Positions 43,758 to 50,604 of a stretch of 64,000 nucleotides of DNA are shown here, in pieces. The position numbers and the translations under genes were made by a program. Below the pieces are notes generated by a model. It saw nothing but the letters and a program-made list of their open reading frames with translations. It searched no databases and had not been told where the DNA came from. The stretch spans positions 1-64,000 of the forward strand of contig CALEPV010000043.1 of NCBI GenBank assembly GCA_937910905.1, read 5' to 3'. Source of the DNA: an uncultured Prevotellaceae bacterium (lineage in GTDB: Bacteria > Bacteroidota > Bacteroidia > Bacteroidales > Bacteroidaceae). Within the stretch, counting starts at the first letter, position 1. The number at the start of each line of letters is the position of its first letter.

Positions 43758-43850
43758 GTGAAACAGTTGAAAGTTGTGAGTTGGGTGTTGAAGCCCAACT
43801 CTCAACTTTCAACTATTAACTCTCAACTCTCAACTCTCAACTATTACGAC
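43758..43850. repeat. Heptanucleotide tandem repeat (TCTCAAC/AGTTGAA)
   Basis: The spacer reads as 7-bp units: AGTTGAA, AGTTGTG, AGTTGGG, then inverted units TCTCAAC, TTTCAAC, TATTAAC, TCTCAAC repeated. The inversion in mid-tract creates the hairpin listed separately. Confidence 0.8.
43766..43813 (+). terminator. 20-bp hairpin after the symporter gene
   Basis: Positions 43766-43785 and 43794-43813 are reverse complements over 20 bp with one mismatch and an 8-nt loop. It begins 9 nt after the stop. No U run follows. It is built from the heptamer tract that fills the spacer, so termination or mRNA 3'-end protection are both possible. Confidence 0.5.
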
Positions 43851-43855
43851 CCGCC

Positions 43856-44536
43856 GTGGCAACCACCTATTATAGTCACTACCCCAAATTCCACGTAGCA
43901 GTGGACTGCATCATCTTTGGTTTTCAGGATGGTGCATTGAAGTTACTCGTACAGAAGCGTCCCTTCGAGCCTCGCATTGGCGAATGGTCTCTGATGGGTG
44001 GCTTCGTAAAACCAGAAGAGGACCTTGATGAAGCTGCACACCGAGTACTCAAACAACTGACAGGGATTAGCGATGTCTACATGGAGCAAGTAGGTGCCTT
44101 CGGTAGCGTACATCGTGATTCCGGCAACCGCGTGATATCCATAGCATACTTTGCATTGATGGATATCGACAAGGTGAATAAGGAACTCAATCACGAAAAT
44201 TCGGCCTACTGGGAGAATGTAGCCCAGTTGCCACCTCTGCTCTTTGATCACCTCGACATGGTGTCAAAGGCTATAGAGAAACTCAGGGAGCGCATACAGC
44301 GTAAGCCCGTTGGCTTCCAGCTGTTACCGCGTAAGTTCACTCTGACACAACTGCAACAGCTGTATGAGGTAATACTGGCCGAACCACTGGACAAACGCAA
44401 TTTCCGCAAGCGTATCTTAGAGATGACATTCATCGAGAAGACCGAGGAGAAGGACCGTCAGTCCTCCAAGCGAGGCGCAGCGTTGTACAAATTCAACGAC
44501 TCTGTGTATCAGCGCGAGCCGAACTTCAAACTTTGA
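43856..44536 (+). CDS. araR: Nudix-like transcriptional regulator, AraR type
   Basis: The 226-aa protein starts with GTG at 43856. No other start occurs between it and an in-frame stop just upstream in the repeat tract. The N-terminal Nudix fold (residues 10-140: VAVDCIIFGFQDGALKLLVQ, GEWSLMGGFVKPEEDLDEAA) has a degenerate Nudix box, lacking the usual REXXEE, so it is a ligand-sensing rather than hydrolytic domain. The C-terminal winged helix (residues 150-226) contains FTLTQLQQLYEVILAEPLDK and RNFRKRILEM. This architecture is that of the NrtR/AraR family, and in Bacteroides AraR controls arabinose use. Placement beside araD supports the assignment. Confidence 0.85.
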   Translation: MATTYYSHYPKFHVAVDCIIFGFQDGALKLLVQKRPFEPRIGEWSLMGGFVKPEEDLDEAAHRVLKQLTGISDVYMEQVGAFGSVHRDSGNRVISIAYFALMDIDKVNKELNHENSAYWENVAQLPPLLFDHLDMVSKAIEKLRERIQRKPVGFQLLPRKFTLTQLQQLYEVILAEPLDKRNFRKRILEMTFIEKTEEKDRQSSKRGAALYKFNDSVYQREPNFKL

Positions 44537-44613
44537 CAATCCATGATAGCTCTGCCTATCAACCATATAATATCAAAACCATATTACCTTACAATCTCAT
44601 AACCTAACAACCT

Positions 44614-45324
44614 ATGCTAGAAGAACTAAAACAAAAAGTGTTCAAGGCCAACCTTGACCTCGTGAAGCAAGGACTCGTAATCTTTACTTGGGGCAACGTC
44701 TCAGGTATAGACCGTGAGAAGGGACTTGTAGTCATCAAGCCCTCTGGCGTCAGCTACGATGATATGAAGGTAGACGACATGGTTGTCGTTGATCTGGAGA
44801 CAGGCAAGGTGGTGGAGGGCGACCTCAACCCGTCGAGCGACACCCCCACACATCTCGTGCTCTACAAGGCATTCCCCAACATCCAGGGCGTGGTTCACAC
44901 CCACAGCACCTACGCAACAGCCTTCGCACAGGCGGGCAAGGACATCCCTAACATCGGCACAACTCATGCCGACTATTTCTACAAGGACATCCCTTGCACC
45001 CGCGACATGACCGAAGCCGAGGTGAAGGGACAGTATGAACTGGAGACAGGCAACGTCATCGTGGATGAAATCCTGAACATCCGCGGCATCAATCCCGACC
45101 ACACGCCCGCCGTCCTCGTGAAGAACCACGGGCCTTTCTCTTGGGGTACATCTCCGGACAATGCTGTCTATAACGCCAAGGTCATGGAGCAATGTGCCAA
45201 GATGGCTTTCGTCGCCTTCTCCGTGAACCCCAACCTCACCATGAATCCCCTTCTCGTGGAGAAGCACTATATGCGTAAGCACGGCCCCAACGCCTACTAC
45301 GGCCAGAAGGGACAGCAGCACTGA
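44614..45324 (+). CDS. araD: L-ribulose-5-phosphate 4-epimerase
   Basis: The 236-aa class II aldolase-family enzyme converts L-ribulose 5-phosphate to D-xylulose 5-phosphate, the last step of arabinose catabolism before the pentose phosphate pathway. Family motifs are FTWGNVSGID, IKPSGVSYDD, NPSSDTPTHL, the metal-binding VVHTHSTYAT, GTTHADYF, and the third His region VLVKNHGPFSWG. Length matches AraD (about 230 aa). The partner genes araA and araB are absent from this window. The transcript ends at the hairpin at 45343. Confidence 0.95.
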   Translation: MLEELKQKVFKANLDLVKQGLVIFTWGNVSGIDREKGLVVIKPSGVSYDDMKVDDMVVVDLETGKVVEGDLNPSSDTPTHLVLYKAFPNIQGVVHTHSTYATAFAQAGKDIPNIGTTHADYFYKDIPCTRDMTEAEVKGQYELETGNVIVDEILNIRGINPDHTPAVLVKNHGPFSWGTSPDNAVYNAKVMEQCAKMAFVAFSVNPNLTMNPLLVEKHYMRKHGPNAYYGQKGQQH

Positions 45325-45342
45325 TCATTGTCATCATCACAC

Positions 45343-45373
45343 AGGTTGGCACAGTTGAACATTGTGCCAGCCT
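45343..45373. terminator. Terminator between araD and the ZIP transporter gene
   Basis: AGG-T-TGGCACA and TGTGCCA-G-CCT form an 11-position stem with one mismatch and a 9-nt loop, followed by ATTTTC. It lies between convergent genes and could serve both strands. Confidence 0.7.
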
Positions 45374-45380
45374 ATTTTCA

Positions 45381-45419
45381 TACAACTGCTACAAGGTGTA
45401 CTTCCAAGAGTGCTTACCC
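45381..45419 (+). repeat. 39-bp dispersed repeat, copy 1
   Basis: TACAACTGCTACAAGGTGTA followed by a stretch ending GAGTGCTTAC matches 47515-47553 with only three differences. The 3' half can form a small hairpin (GUACUY/RAGUGC). Confidence 0.75.
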
Positions 45420-45434
45420 ATGTTCAATGTCCGC

Positions 45435-46211
45435 TCATCCCATTACCACGTCAAGCACCATCATCAGCACGAAACCGATGGCGAAGCCGATGGTGCTGAG
45501 GTTGGAGTGCTCGCCTTCGGAGGCTTCGGGGATGAGTTCCTCTACGACGACATAGAACATAGCACCGGCGGCAAAGGCCAGCATATACGGCAATACGGGA
45601 GTCATCAGCGAAGCCAGCAATACCACGGCCAGTCCGCCTATAGGTTCAACGACACCACTGAGGCTGCCGATGACGAAGGAACGCCACTTGCTATTGCCCG
45701 CAGCCCGCATCGGCATGGAGATAATGGCCCCCTCCGGCACATTCTGGATGGCTATACCGATGCTTACGGCCAGTGCGCTGGCGAGCGACAGACCTACCGC
45801 ACCGTTCTCAGCTCCAGCAAACACCACACCGACAGCCATGCCTTCCGGCAGATTGTGGATGGTGACAGCCAGAGTCAGCATCGCCGTGCGGGACAAATGC
45901 GAGCGGGGACCTTCAGGCTTGTCGGTTCCCAAGTGCAGGTGGGGCGTCAGTTCGTCGAGTAGCAGCAGGAAACCCATACCCAACAGGAAACCGACGGCGG
46001 CAGGCAGTACCGACCCGACTCCTTTTGCCTCTTCCATCTCCATCGCAGGGATGAGCAGAGACCAAACGGAGGCAGCTACCATCACGCCGGAGGCAAAGCC
46101 GAGTAACGACTTTTGGAGTCGGGGTGACATCTCGTCCTTCATCAGAAAGACGAATGCCGCCCCGAGCATGGTTCCCAGCAGGGGAATGAGTAGGCCGATG
46201 ACTAACGCCAT
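45435..46211 (-). CDS. ZIP-family metal transporter (GufA/ZupT-like)
   Basis: The 258-aa inner-membrane protein has eight predicted helices. The metal-binding signature of helix 4 is TIHNLPEGMAVGV near residue 120, and helix 5 has IQNVPEGAIISMP near 155. Helix 7 ends with FYVVVEELIPEA. These are the ZIP-family GufA-branch motifs, for uptake of Zn2+, Fe2+ or other divalent ions. The gene starts 1 nt after the PNPOx-like gene, so it belongs to the operon that begins with a ferritin-like protein, which suggests iron or zinc homeostasis. Confidence 0.9.
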   Translation of the reverse strand: MALVIGLLIPLLGTMLGAAFVFLMKDEMSPRLQKSLLGFASGVMVAASVWSLLIPAMEMEEAKGVGSVLPAAVGFLLGMGFLLLLDELTPHLHLGTDKPEGPRSHLSRTAMLTLAVTIHNLPEGMAVGVVFAGAENGAVGLSLASALAVSIGIAIQNVPEGAIISMPMRAAGNSKWRSFVIGSLSGVVEPIGGLAVVLLASLMTPVLPYMLAFAAGAMFYVVVEELIPEASEGEHSNLSTIGFAIGFVLMMVLDVVMG

Positions 46212-46212
46212 G

Positions 46213-46611
46213 TTAGAAGGTCACGGTCTCTACCAGTTCCATCATCTTGAAGAAATCGGCCTTGGCGTCCTTTAGATAGTACATCACACCGTTCTCACCG
46301 TTCTCGCCGAGGGCGGGCTTCAACACGGGCATCTTGTCGACCAGAGCCTTGCCCACTTCAGGACGGTTGTCCTCTACCAGACGGCACTCGATGCGCAGCG
46401 TCTGACCCTTAAAGGCACAGATTTCTGCCTTCTGATTCTGGGCAATCTGACGGGTGGCATTGGTCTTGCCGAAGGCCATGATATAAATCTTATCCTCGAA
46501 ATAGAGCATGGCTCCATAAGGACGTACGCGGGGCTGGTCGCCCTCTACTGTTGCGAGATAAAACGTTCCTGCCTTCTCCAGGAACTCAAATACTTTCTTT
46601 GTTGCTTTCAT
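46213..46611 (-). CDS. PNPOx-like flavin-binding protein
   Basis: The ATG at 46611 gives 132 aa (MKATKKVFEFLEKAGTFYLA); a 9-codon longer form has no support. The split beta-barrel of the pyridoxamine 5'-phosphate oxidase superfamily is indicated by TFYLATVEGDQPRVRPYGAM, IMAFGKTNATRQIAQNQ and a short size typical of FMN- or haem-binding stress proteins rather than true PdxH. The exact reaction is unknown. It lies 8 nt after a small winged-helix gene and 1 nt before a ZIP transporter gene. Confidence 0.82.
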   Translation of the reverse strand: MKATKKVFEFLEKAGTFYLATVEGDQPRVRPYGAMLYFEDKIYIMAFGKTNATRQIAQNQKAEICAFKGQTLRIECRLVEDNRPEVGKALVDKMPVLKPALGENGENGVMYYLKDAKADFFKMMELVETVTF

Positions 46612-46619
46612 GGTTTGTC

Positions 46620-46793
46620 TTACTTTGCCGGTTCCCACTTGCAGCGGACGGGCGACACAATCGCGCCCTCCTTCTTCAACTCGGCGAAAGCCTTGTCGAC
46701 CTCCTTGCGGTCGGCACCCAACGCCTTTGTCACATCACCAGCGGAGACGGGCTTGCCCGCCTCGCGCATTGCCTGTAATACTTTCTCCTTCAT
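46620..46793 (-). CDS. Small winged-helix DNA-binding protein
   Basis: The ATG at 46793 gives 57 aa (MKEKVLQAMREAGKPVSAGD...). A single winged-helix unit is readable: helix 1 MKEKVLQAMREAG, helix 2 SAGDVTKALG, recognition helix DRKEVDKAFAELKKEG, wing AIVSPVRCKWEPA. It may be a small transcription factor of the ferritin-ZIP operon. A nearby in-frame TTG would add three residues and is less likely. Confidence 0.72.
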   Translation of the reverse strand: MKEKVLQAMREAGKPVSAGDVTKALGADRKEVDKAFAELKKEGAIVSPVRCKWEPAK

Positions 46794-46795
46794 AA

Positions 46796-46816
46796 TTTTC
46801 AATCCTCAATCTTCAA
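46796..46816. repeat. Three heptamers (TCYTCAA) in an operon spacer
   Basis: TTTTCAA, TCCTCAA, TCTTCAA lie directly upstream of the winged-helix gene start. It is another short example of the 7-bp tandem pattern seen in several spacers. Confidence 0.6.
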
Positions 46817-46821
46817 TGTCC

Positions 46822-47283
46822 TTACATCATAGCGGTAAGGAAGTTCTCATAGCCCAGTTTCTCGATATAGTTCAGGTATTGGCACTCCCATGCCATGTGG
46901 TCCTTCTCGTCGTCAATCCACTTCTCGATGAGTTTCTTCGTGGGGTAGTCATCGTTGAAGGCCGCTGCCAACTCGCTCAGAATCCTGACGCCATCGGGCT
47001 GATAGTCTGACTCAATTTGCTGCTTTGGGTCGTCATAGAAGGGGAACTCCTGCGTCTTCATAGCCTCCTGCAGGTCAGCGGGCTTGCAGCCCAGTTCCAC
47101 CAGACGATTCAGCACTTCCTCTGCCTCTTCCCATTCCTCTTCAGCCTCTTCCTTCCACTTGTCGGCCAGCTTGTTCCAGCCTTGCAGACGGCAGTAGGCC
47201 GAGAAGGCAAAATGTTGCTTACTGTTTCCAAACCATACAGCGCCCAGCTGGGCAAACTGCTTCAATGCTTCTTCCTTAGTCAT
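46822..47283 (-). CDS. Ferritin-like diiron protein
   Basis: The 153-aa protein is almost entirely helical. Possible ligand positions are in LADKWKEEAEEEWEEAEEVL (helix B-like) and KWIDDEKDHMAWECQYLNYI (helix D-like, ExxH motif near residue 130), with HFAFSAYCRLQGW near the N-terminus. The arrangement fits the ferritin/bacterioferritin/rubrerythrin superfamily, although the exact branch is unclear. It is first in an operon with a winged-helix protein, a PNPOx-like protein and a ZIP transporter, which suggests iron storage or detoxification. Confidence 0.72.
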   Translation of the reverse strand: MTKEEALKQFAQLGAVWFGNSKQHFAFSAYCRLQGWNKLADKWKEEAEEEWEEAEEVLNRLVELGCKPADLQEAMKTQEFPFYDDPKQQIESDYQPDGVRILSELAAAFNDDYPTKKLIEKWIDDEKDHMAWECQYLNYIEKLGYENFLTAMM

Positions 47284-47497
47284 AATTCATTCTTCTTTTT
47301 AAGCTGTTAATAAACGGATGTGGTTGCAAAGTTGTGAATTATTCAGCATTCAATCCCTGTCCATAGCAAACAAAATTACTACCGAAACATATATTTTTGC
47401 AATTTCTCTTGGTTTTTAACATTATTTATTGTAATGTACAGGAACTCTTCCTTGGTCATAATAGTAACAGTTGCAATTTTGGTGCACTATTGCGGGG

Positions 47498-47528
47498 CAA
47501 AGGTACAACAAAACTACAACTGCTACAA
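47498..47528 (-). promoter_or_regulatory. Candidate promoter of the ferritin-ZIP operon
   Basis: TTG (47528-47526), 20 nt, TACCTTTG (47505-47498) on the minus strand fits the Bacteroidetes consensus. The leader to 47283 would be about 205 nt. The -33 element falls inside copy 2 of the 39-bp repeat. A second, weaker -7 (CAACTTTG) is at 47317-47324. The rest of 47284-47584 holds no gene. Confidence 0.5.
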
Positions 47529-47553
47529 GGTGTACTCCTAAGAGTGCTTACTC
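47515..47553 (+). repeat. 39-bp dispersed repeat, copy 2
   Basis: Near-identical to 45381-45419 in the same orientation. Directly adjoining it is the solo palindrome end at 47553-47587. Confidence 0.75.
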
Positions 47554-47587
47554 AAATCGTCCCAAGTTATGATTTAACCATCACTTA
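47553..47587. repeat. Solo end of the 175-bp palindrome
   Basis: AAATCGTCCCAAGTTAT followed by TTTAACCATCACTTA matches the reverse complement of the left end of the element at 7939 almost base for base. It overlaps the xylA stop codon, so the element end provides the xylA TAA. Confidence 0.7.
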
Positions 47588-48904
47588 CTTGGCATAGAGA
47601 GCCACGATGGTCTCGTACTTCTCCTGCTTGCCGGAGGTCTGGGCGGGTTCCTCAACCTTCTTGCCGTATTCATAGACCTGCTCCAGCGTGAGCTTGCCGT
47701 CCTCAAAGTCCTTGCCGAGGCCCTGGTCGAAGCTGGCATAGCGGGCCTTCTTCATGGCGGGCAGCTCGCTCTCCTCGAGGATGGCAGCGGCGTTGAGAAG
47801 GGCGCGCGCCATGGCATCCATACCGCTGATGTGTGCGATGAAGAGGTCCTCGAGGTCGGTCGAGTTGCGGCGTATCTTGGCATCGAAGTTGGTGCCGCCG
47901 GTGCCGAGGCCGCCGTTGCGGATAATCTCCATCATGGCCTGTGTGAGCTCATAGTTGTCGATGGGGAATTGGTCGGTGTCCCAACCGTTCTGTGCATCGC
48001 CACGGTTGGCATCGATGCTGCCGAGCATCCCGGCATCGACGGCGCAAGCGAGCTCGTGCTCGAAGGTGTGGCCGGCGAGCGTGGCGTGGTTCACCTCGAT
48101 GTTGACCTTGAAGTCCTTGTCGAGGTGGTGTGCGCGCAGGAAGCCGATGACGGTCTCCGTATCGACATCATACTGGTGCTTGCTGGGCTCCATGGGTTTG
48201 GGCTCGATGAGGAAGGTGCCCTTGAAGCCCTGCTTGCGAGCGTAGTCGCGGGCAGCGGTGAGCATCTGTGCCAGGTGCTCCTTCTCGCGCTTCTGGTCGG
48301 TGTTGAGGAGGCTCATGTAGCCCTCACGTCCGCCCCAGAACACATAGTTCTGACCGCCAAGCTTGATTGTGGCATCGATGGCGTTCTTAATCTGCACGGC
48401 GGCACGGGCCACGACGTCGAAGTCGGGGTTGGTGGCAGCACCGTTCATGTAGCGCTTGTTGCCGAACACGTTGGCCGTACCCCAGAGGTTCTTGATGGCG
48501 GGATACTGCTTCATCTTCTCGAGGGCGTAGTCGGTGATGGCCTTCATGCGTGACTCGTACTCGGCAACGGTGGCACCCTCCTCCACAAGGTCTACATCGT
48601 GGAAGCAGAAGAACTCAATGCCCAGCTTGTCCATAATCTCGAAGCCTGCGTCCATCTTGTCCTTGGCGCGCTGCACGGCATCGGAGGCCTTGTCCCACTC
48701 ATACGAACGGGTCTGACCGCCAAACTGGTCGCCGCTGGCCTGACAGAGCGTGTGCCACCATGCCATGGCGAAGCGCAGCCAGTCTTTCATTTTCTTGCCT
48801 GCCACCACGCGCTCGGGCTCGTAGTAGTGGAAGGCCAACACGTTCTTGCTCTCTGTTCCCTCAAAGGGAACCTTTCCGATAAACGGGAAATACTCTTTTG
48901 TCAT
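47585..48904 (-). CDS. xylA: Xylose isomerase
   Basis: The 439-aa TIM-barrel enzyme interconverts D-xylose and D-xylulose in the cytoplasm with two divalent metals. Signatures are: FAMAWWHTLCQASGDQFGG, FFCFHDVDL (catalytic His), FWGGREGYMSLLNTD, LIEPKPMEPSKHQYD (metal Glu), VNIEVNHATLAGHTFEHEL, and GSIDANRGDAQNGWDTDQFP. Length and motifs fit the longer class II isomerases common in Bacteroidetes. It is the last gene of xylE-xylB-xylA. Its stop codon coincides with a repeat element. Confidence 0.97.
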   Translation of the reverse strand: MTKEYFPFIGKVPFEGTESKNVLAFHYYEPERVVAGKKMKDWLRFAMAWWHTLCQASGDQFGGQTRSYEWDKASDAVQRAKDKMDAGFEIMDKLGIEFFCFHDVDLVEEGATVAEYESRMKAITDYALEKMKQYPAIKNLWGTANVFGNKRYMNGAATNPDFDVVARAAVQIKNAIDATIKLGGQNYVFWGGREGYMSLLNTDQKREKEHLAQMLTAARDYARKQGFKGTFLIEPKPMEPSKHQYDVDTETVIGFLRAHHLDKDFKVNIEVNHATLAGHTFEHELACAVDAGMLGSIDANRGDAQNGWDTDQFPIDNYELTQAMMEIIRNGGLGTGGTNFDAKIRRNSTDLEDLFIAHISGMDAMARALLNAAAILEESELPAMKKARYASFDQGLGKDFEDGKLTLEQVYEYGKKVEEPAQTSGKQEKYETIVALYAK

Positions 48905-48933
48905 TGTTGTTTGGAGTTAAAAGATTATTGTTT

Positions 48934-48967
48934 CGTTATCACGTTATTACGTTATCACGTTATCACG
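48934..48967. repeat. Octanucleotide tandem repeat (CGTTATCA)
   Basis: Four CGTTATYA units plus CG lie between the xylB stop and the xylA start, about 30 nt before the xylA ATG. The same unit recurs at 58744-58783 in the exuT-uxuA spacer. Confidence 0.8.
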
Positions 48968-48975
48968 AGAAAACA

Positions 48976-50499
48976 TTATTCCACCCTCACCTGACGGCTG
49001 AGCACCTCGCGCCAGCGGTCGTAGGCGGCGCGGGTAGCCTCTCGGTCGGCCTGCCGTGGCTCGATGACGGCCAGCTGCTTGAACGATGCGAAAGCCTCAG
49101 CACCATCCCTGTAGATGCCGCAGCCGATGCCGGCACCCTTGGCGGCACCCGCTGCGCCGTCGGTCTCCAACAGCTTGATGGTGGCTCCGCTGGTGTTGGC
49201 CAGCGTCTGACGGAAGATGGGCGAAAGGAACATATTGGCATGGCCCGCGTGGATGGTCTGTATGTCCATGCCCATCTGCTGCATGACCTCCATGCCGTAG
49301 CAGAAGGAGAAGACGATACCCTCCTGGGCAGCACGGATGATGTGGTTCCGCGTGTGGCGATTGAAGTTCAGGCCGTGGATACTGCAGCCTGTCTCACGGT
49401 TCTCCAACACGCGCTCGGCGCCGTTGCCGAAGGGGATGACGGTGACACCCTCGCTGCCGATGGGCACTGCGTCCATGAGCGGGTTCAGGCCGGGGTAGCT
49501 GATGCCTTCAGGCGCCACGTTGCGCCGCACCCATGCATTCAGTATTCCCGTGCCGTTGATGCAGAGGAGTACGCCGAGGCGGGTGGTGTCGCTGGGCAGG
49601 CCGGCGGCAGCAGGCTGGTGGTTGACGTGCGCGAAGGTGTTGACACGGCTCTTCGGGTCGTAGTTCACGTCGCCCAGGACGCCATAGACGACCCCCGACG
49701 TTCCGGCCGTGGCGGCTATCTCGCCGGGATTGAGCACACCGAGCGAGAGGGCGTTGTTGGGCTGGTCGCCACCGCGATAGGCGATGGGTGTACCGGCACG
49801 TAGGCCCAGCTCGGCGGCAGCGGTAGCCGACACCTGCGACTGTATGCTGAACGTGGGCACCACCTCCGGCAGCAGCGATGCGTCGAAACCGTAGTAGTCC
49901 ATGAGGAAGCGGGCAGGGCTGTTCTCCCTGAAGTCCCACAGCATGCCCTCCGAGAGGCCGCCGACGGTGGTGTTGGCGGTGCCGCTCATGCGCATGGCGA
50001 TGTAGTCGCCGGGAAGCATAATCTTGTATATGCGCTCAAAGACCTCTGGCTCGTTGTCCTTCACCCACGCCAGTTTGGCGGCTGTGAAGTTGCCGGGTGA
50101 GTTGAGCAGATGGGTGAGGCAAAGCTCATGACCCAGCTCATCGAAGGCACGCTCACCGTAAGGCACAGCGCGCGAGTCGCACCAGATGATGGCCGGGCGC
50201 AGGGGCTGCAGGTTTTTGTCCACGCAGACTAGGCCGTGCATCTGGTATGAGATGCCGATGGCTGCAACCTCGTCGCCCGTGGCACCGGCAGCCGTCATGG
50301 CCTCGGCCAGGGCGAGCTTCATATTGTTCCACCACATCTGTGGCTCCTGCTCGGCCCAGCCCGCACGCACGGCGATGATGGGCGCCTCGCTCTTGGGATA
50401 GAAGGCCGAGCCTGCACACTCGCCCGTCTCGACGTTGACCAGCGATGCCTTGACCGACGAGCTACCCACGTCAAGACCTACAAGATACTTCTGATTCAT
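48976..50499 (-). CDS. xylB: Xylulokinase
   Basis: The ATG at 50499 gives 507 aa beginning MNQKYLVGLDVGSSSVKASL, the FGGY-kinase phosphate-1 motif at the normal distance from the start. An 18-codon longer frame runs through the promoter and is rejected. Other features are AIGISYQMHGLVCVD, PAIIWCDSRA (catalytic Asp), LPGDYIAMRMSG, ATAGTSGVVYGV and GGHxN-like HAGHANMFLSPIF near residue 430. It phosphorylates D-xylulose at O5. It lies 71 nt before xylA and has its own promoter. Confidence 0.95.
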   Translation of the reverse strand: MNQKYLVGLDVGSSSVKASLVNVETGECAGSAFYPKSEAPIIAVRAGWAEQEPQMWWNNMKLALAEAMTAAGATGDEVAAIGISYQMHGLVCVDKNLQPLRPAIIWCDSRAVPYGERAFDELGHELCLTHLLNSPGNFTAAKLAWVKDNEPEVFERIYKIMLPGDYIAMRMSGTANTTVGGLSEGMLWDFRENSPARFLMDYYGFDASLLPEVVPTFSIQSQVSATAAAELGLRAGTPIAYRGGDQPNNALSLGVLNPGEIAATAGTSGVVYGVLGDVNYDPKSRVNTFAHVNHQPAAAGLPSDTTRLGVLLCINGTGILNAWVRRNVAPEGISYPGLNPLMDAVPIGSEGVTVIPFGNGAERVLENRETGCSIHGLNFNRHTRNHIIRAAQEGIVFSFCYGMEVMQQMGMDIQTIHAGHANMFLSPIFRQTLANTSGATIKLLETDGAAGAAKGAGIGCGIYRDGAEAFASFKQLAVIEPRQADREATRAAYDRWREVLSRQVRVE

Positions 50500-50533
50500 A
50501 ACTCTTATTTGCTTATAGATTGTTTGTTCACCG

Positions 50534-50601
50534 CAAAGATAGTCCTTTGTCACGTTAGTAACAGCTTTTTTTGTTGCGGATGAGGTTGCTTTTGTTTCAC
50601 G
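50534..50601 (-). promoter_or_regulatory. xylB promoter with upstream direct-repeat operator
   Basis: The -7 box is TATCTTTG on the minus strand (50541-50534) with no -33 match. On the plus strand TTTGTTGCGGA begins at 50570, leaving a 28-nt gap to the -7 box, and TTTGTTTCACG begins 21 nt later at 50591. Spacing and motif parallel the xylE side of the divergent region at 52152-52222. Confidence 0.6.
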
Positions 50602-50604
50602 CTG

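Noticed and set aside
43856..44536. Active Nudix hydrolase
   Set aside because: The Nudix box is degenerate (no REXXEE) and a C-terminal winged helix is present, so a regulator is the better reading.
50500..50553. 18-codon N-terminal extension of xylB
   Set aside because: It runs back through the -7 box, and the FGGY-kinase N-terminus begins at the 50499 ATG.
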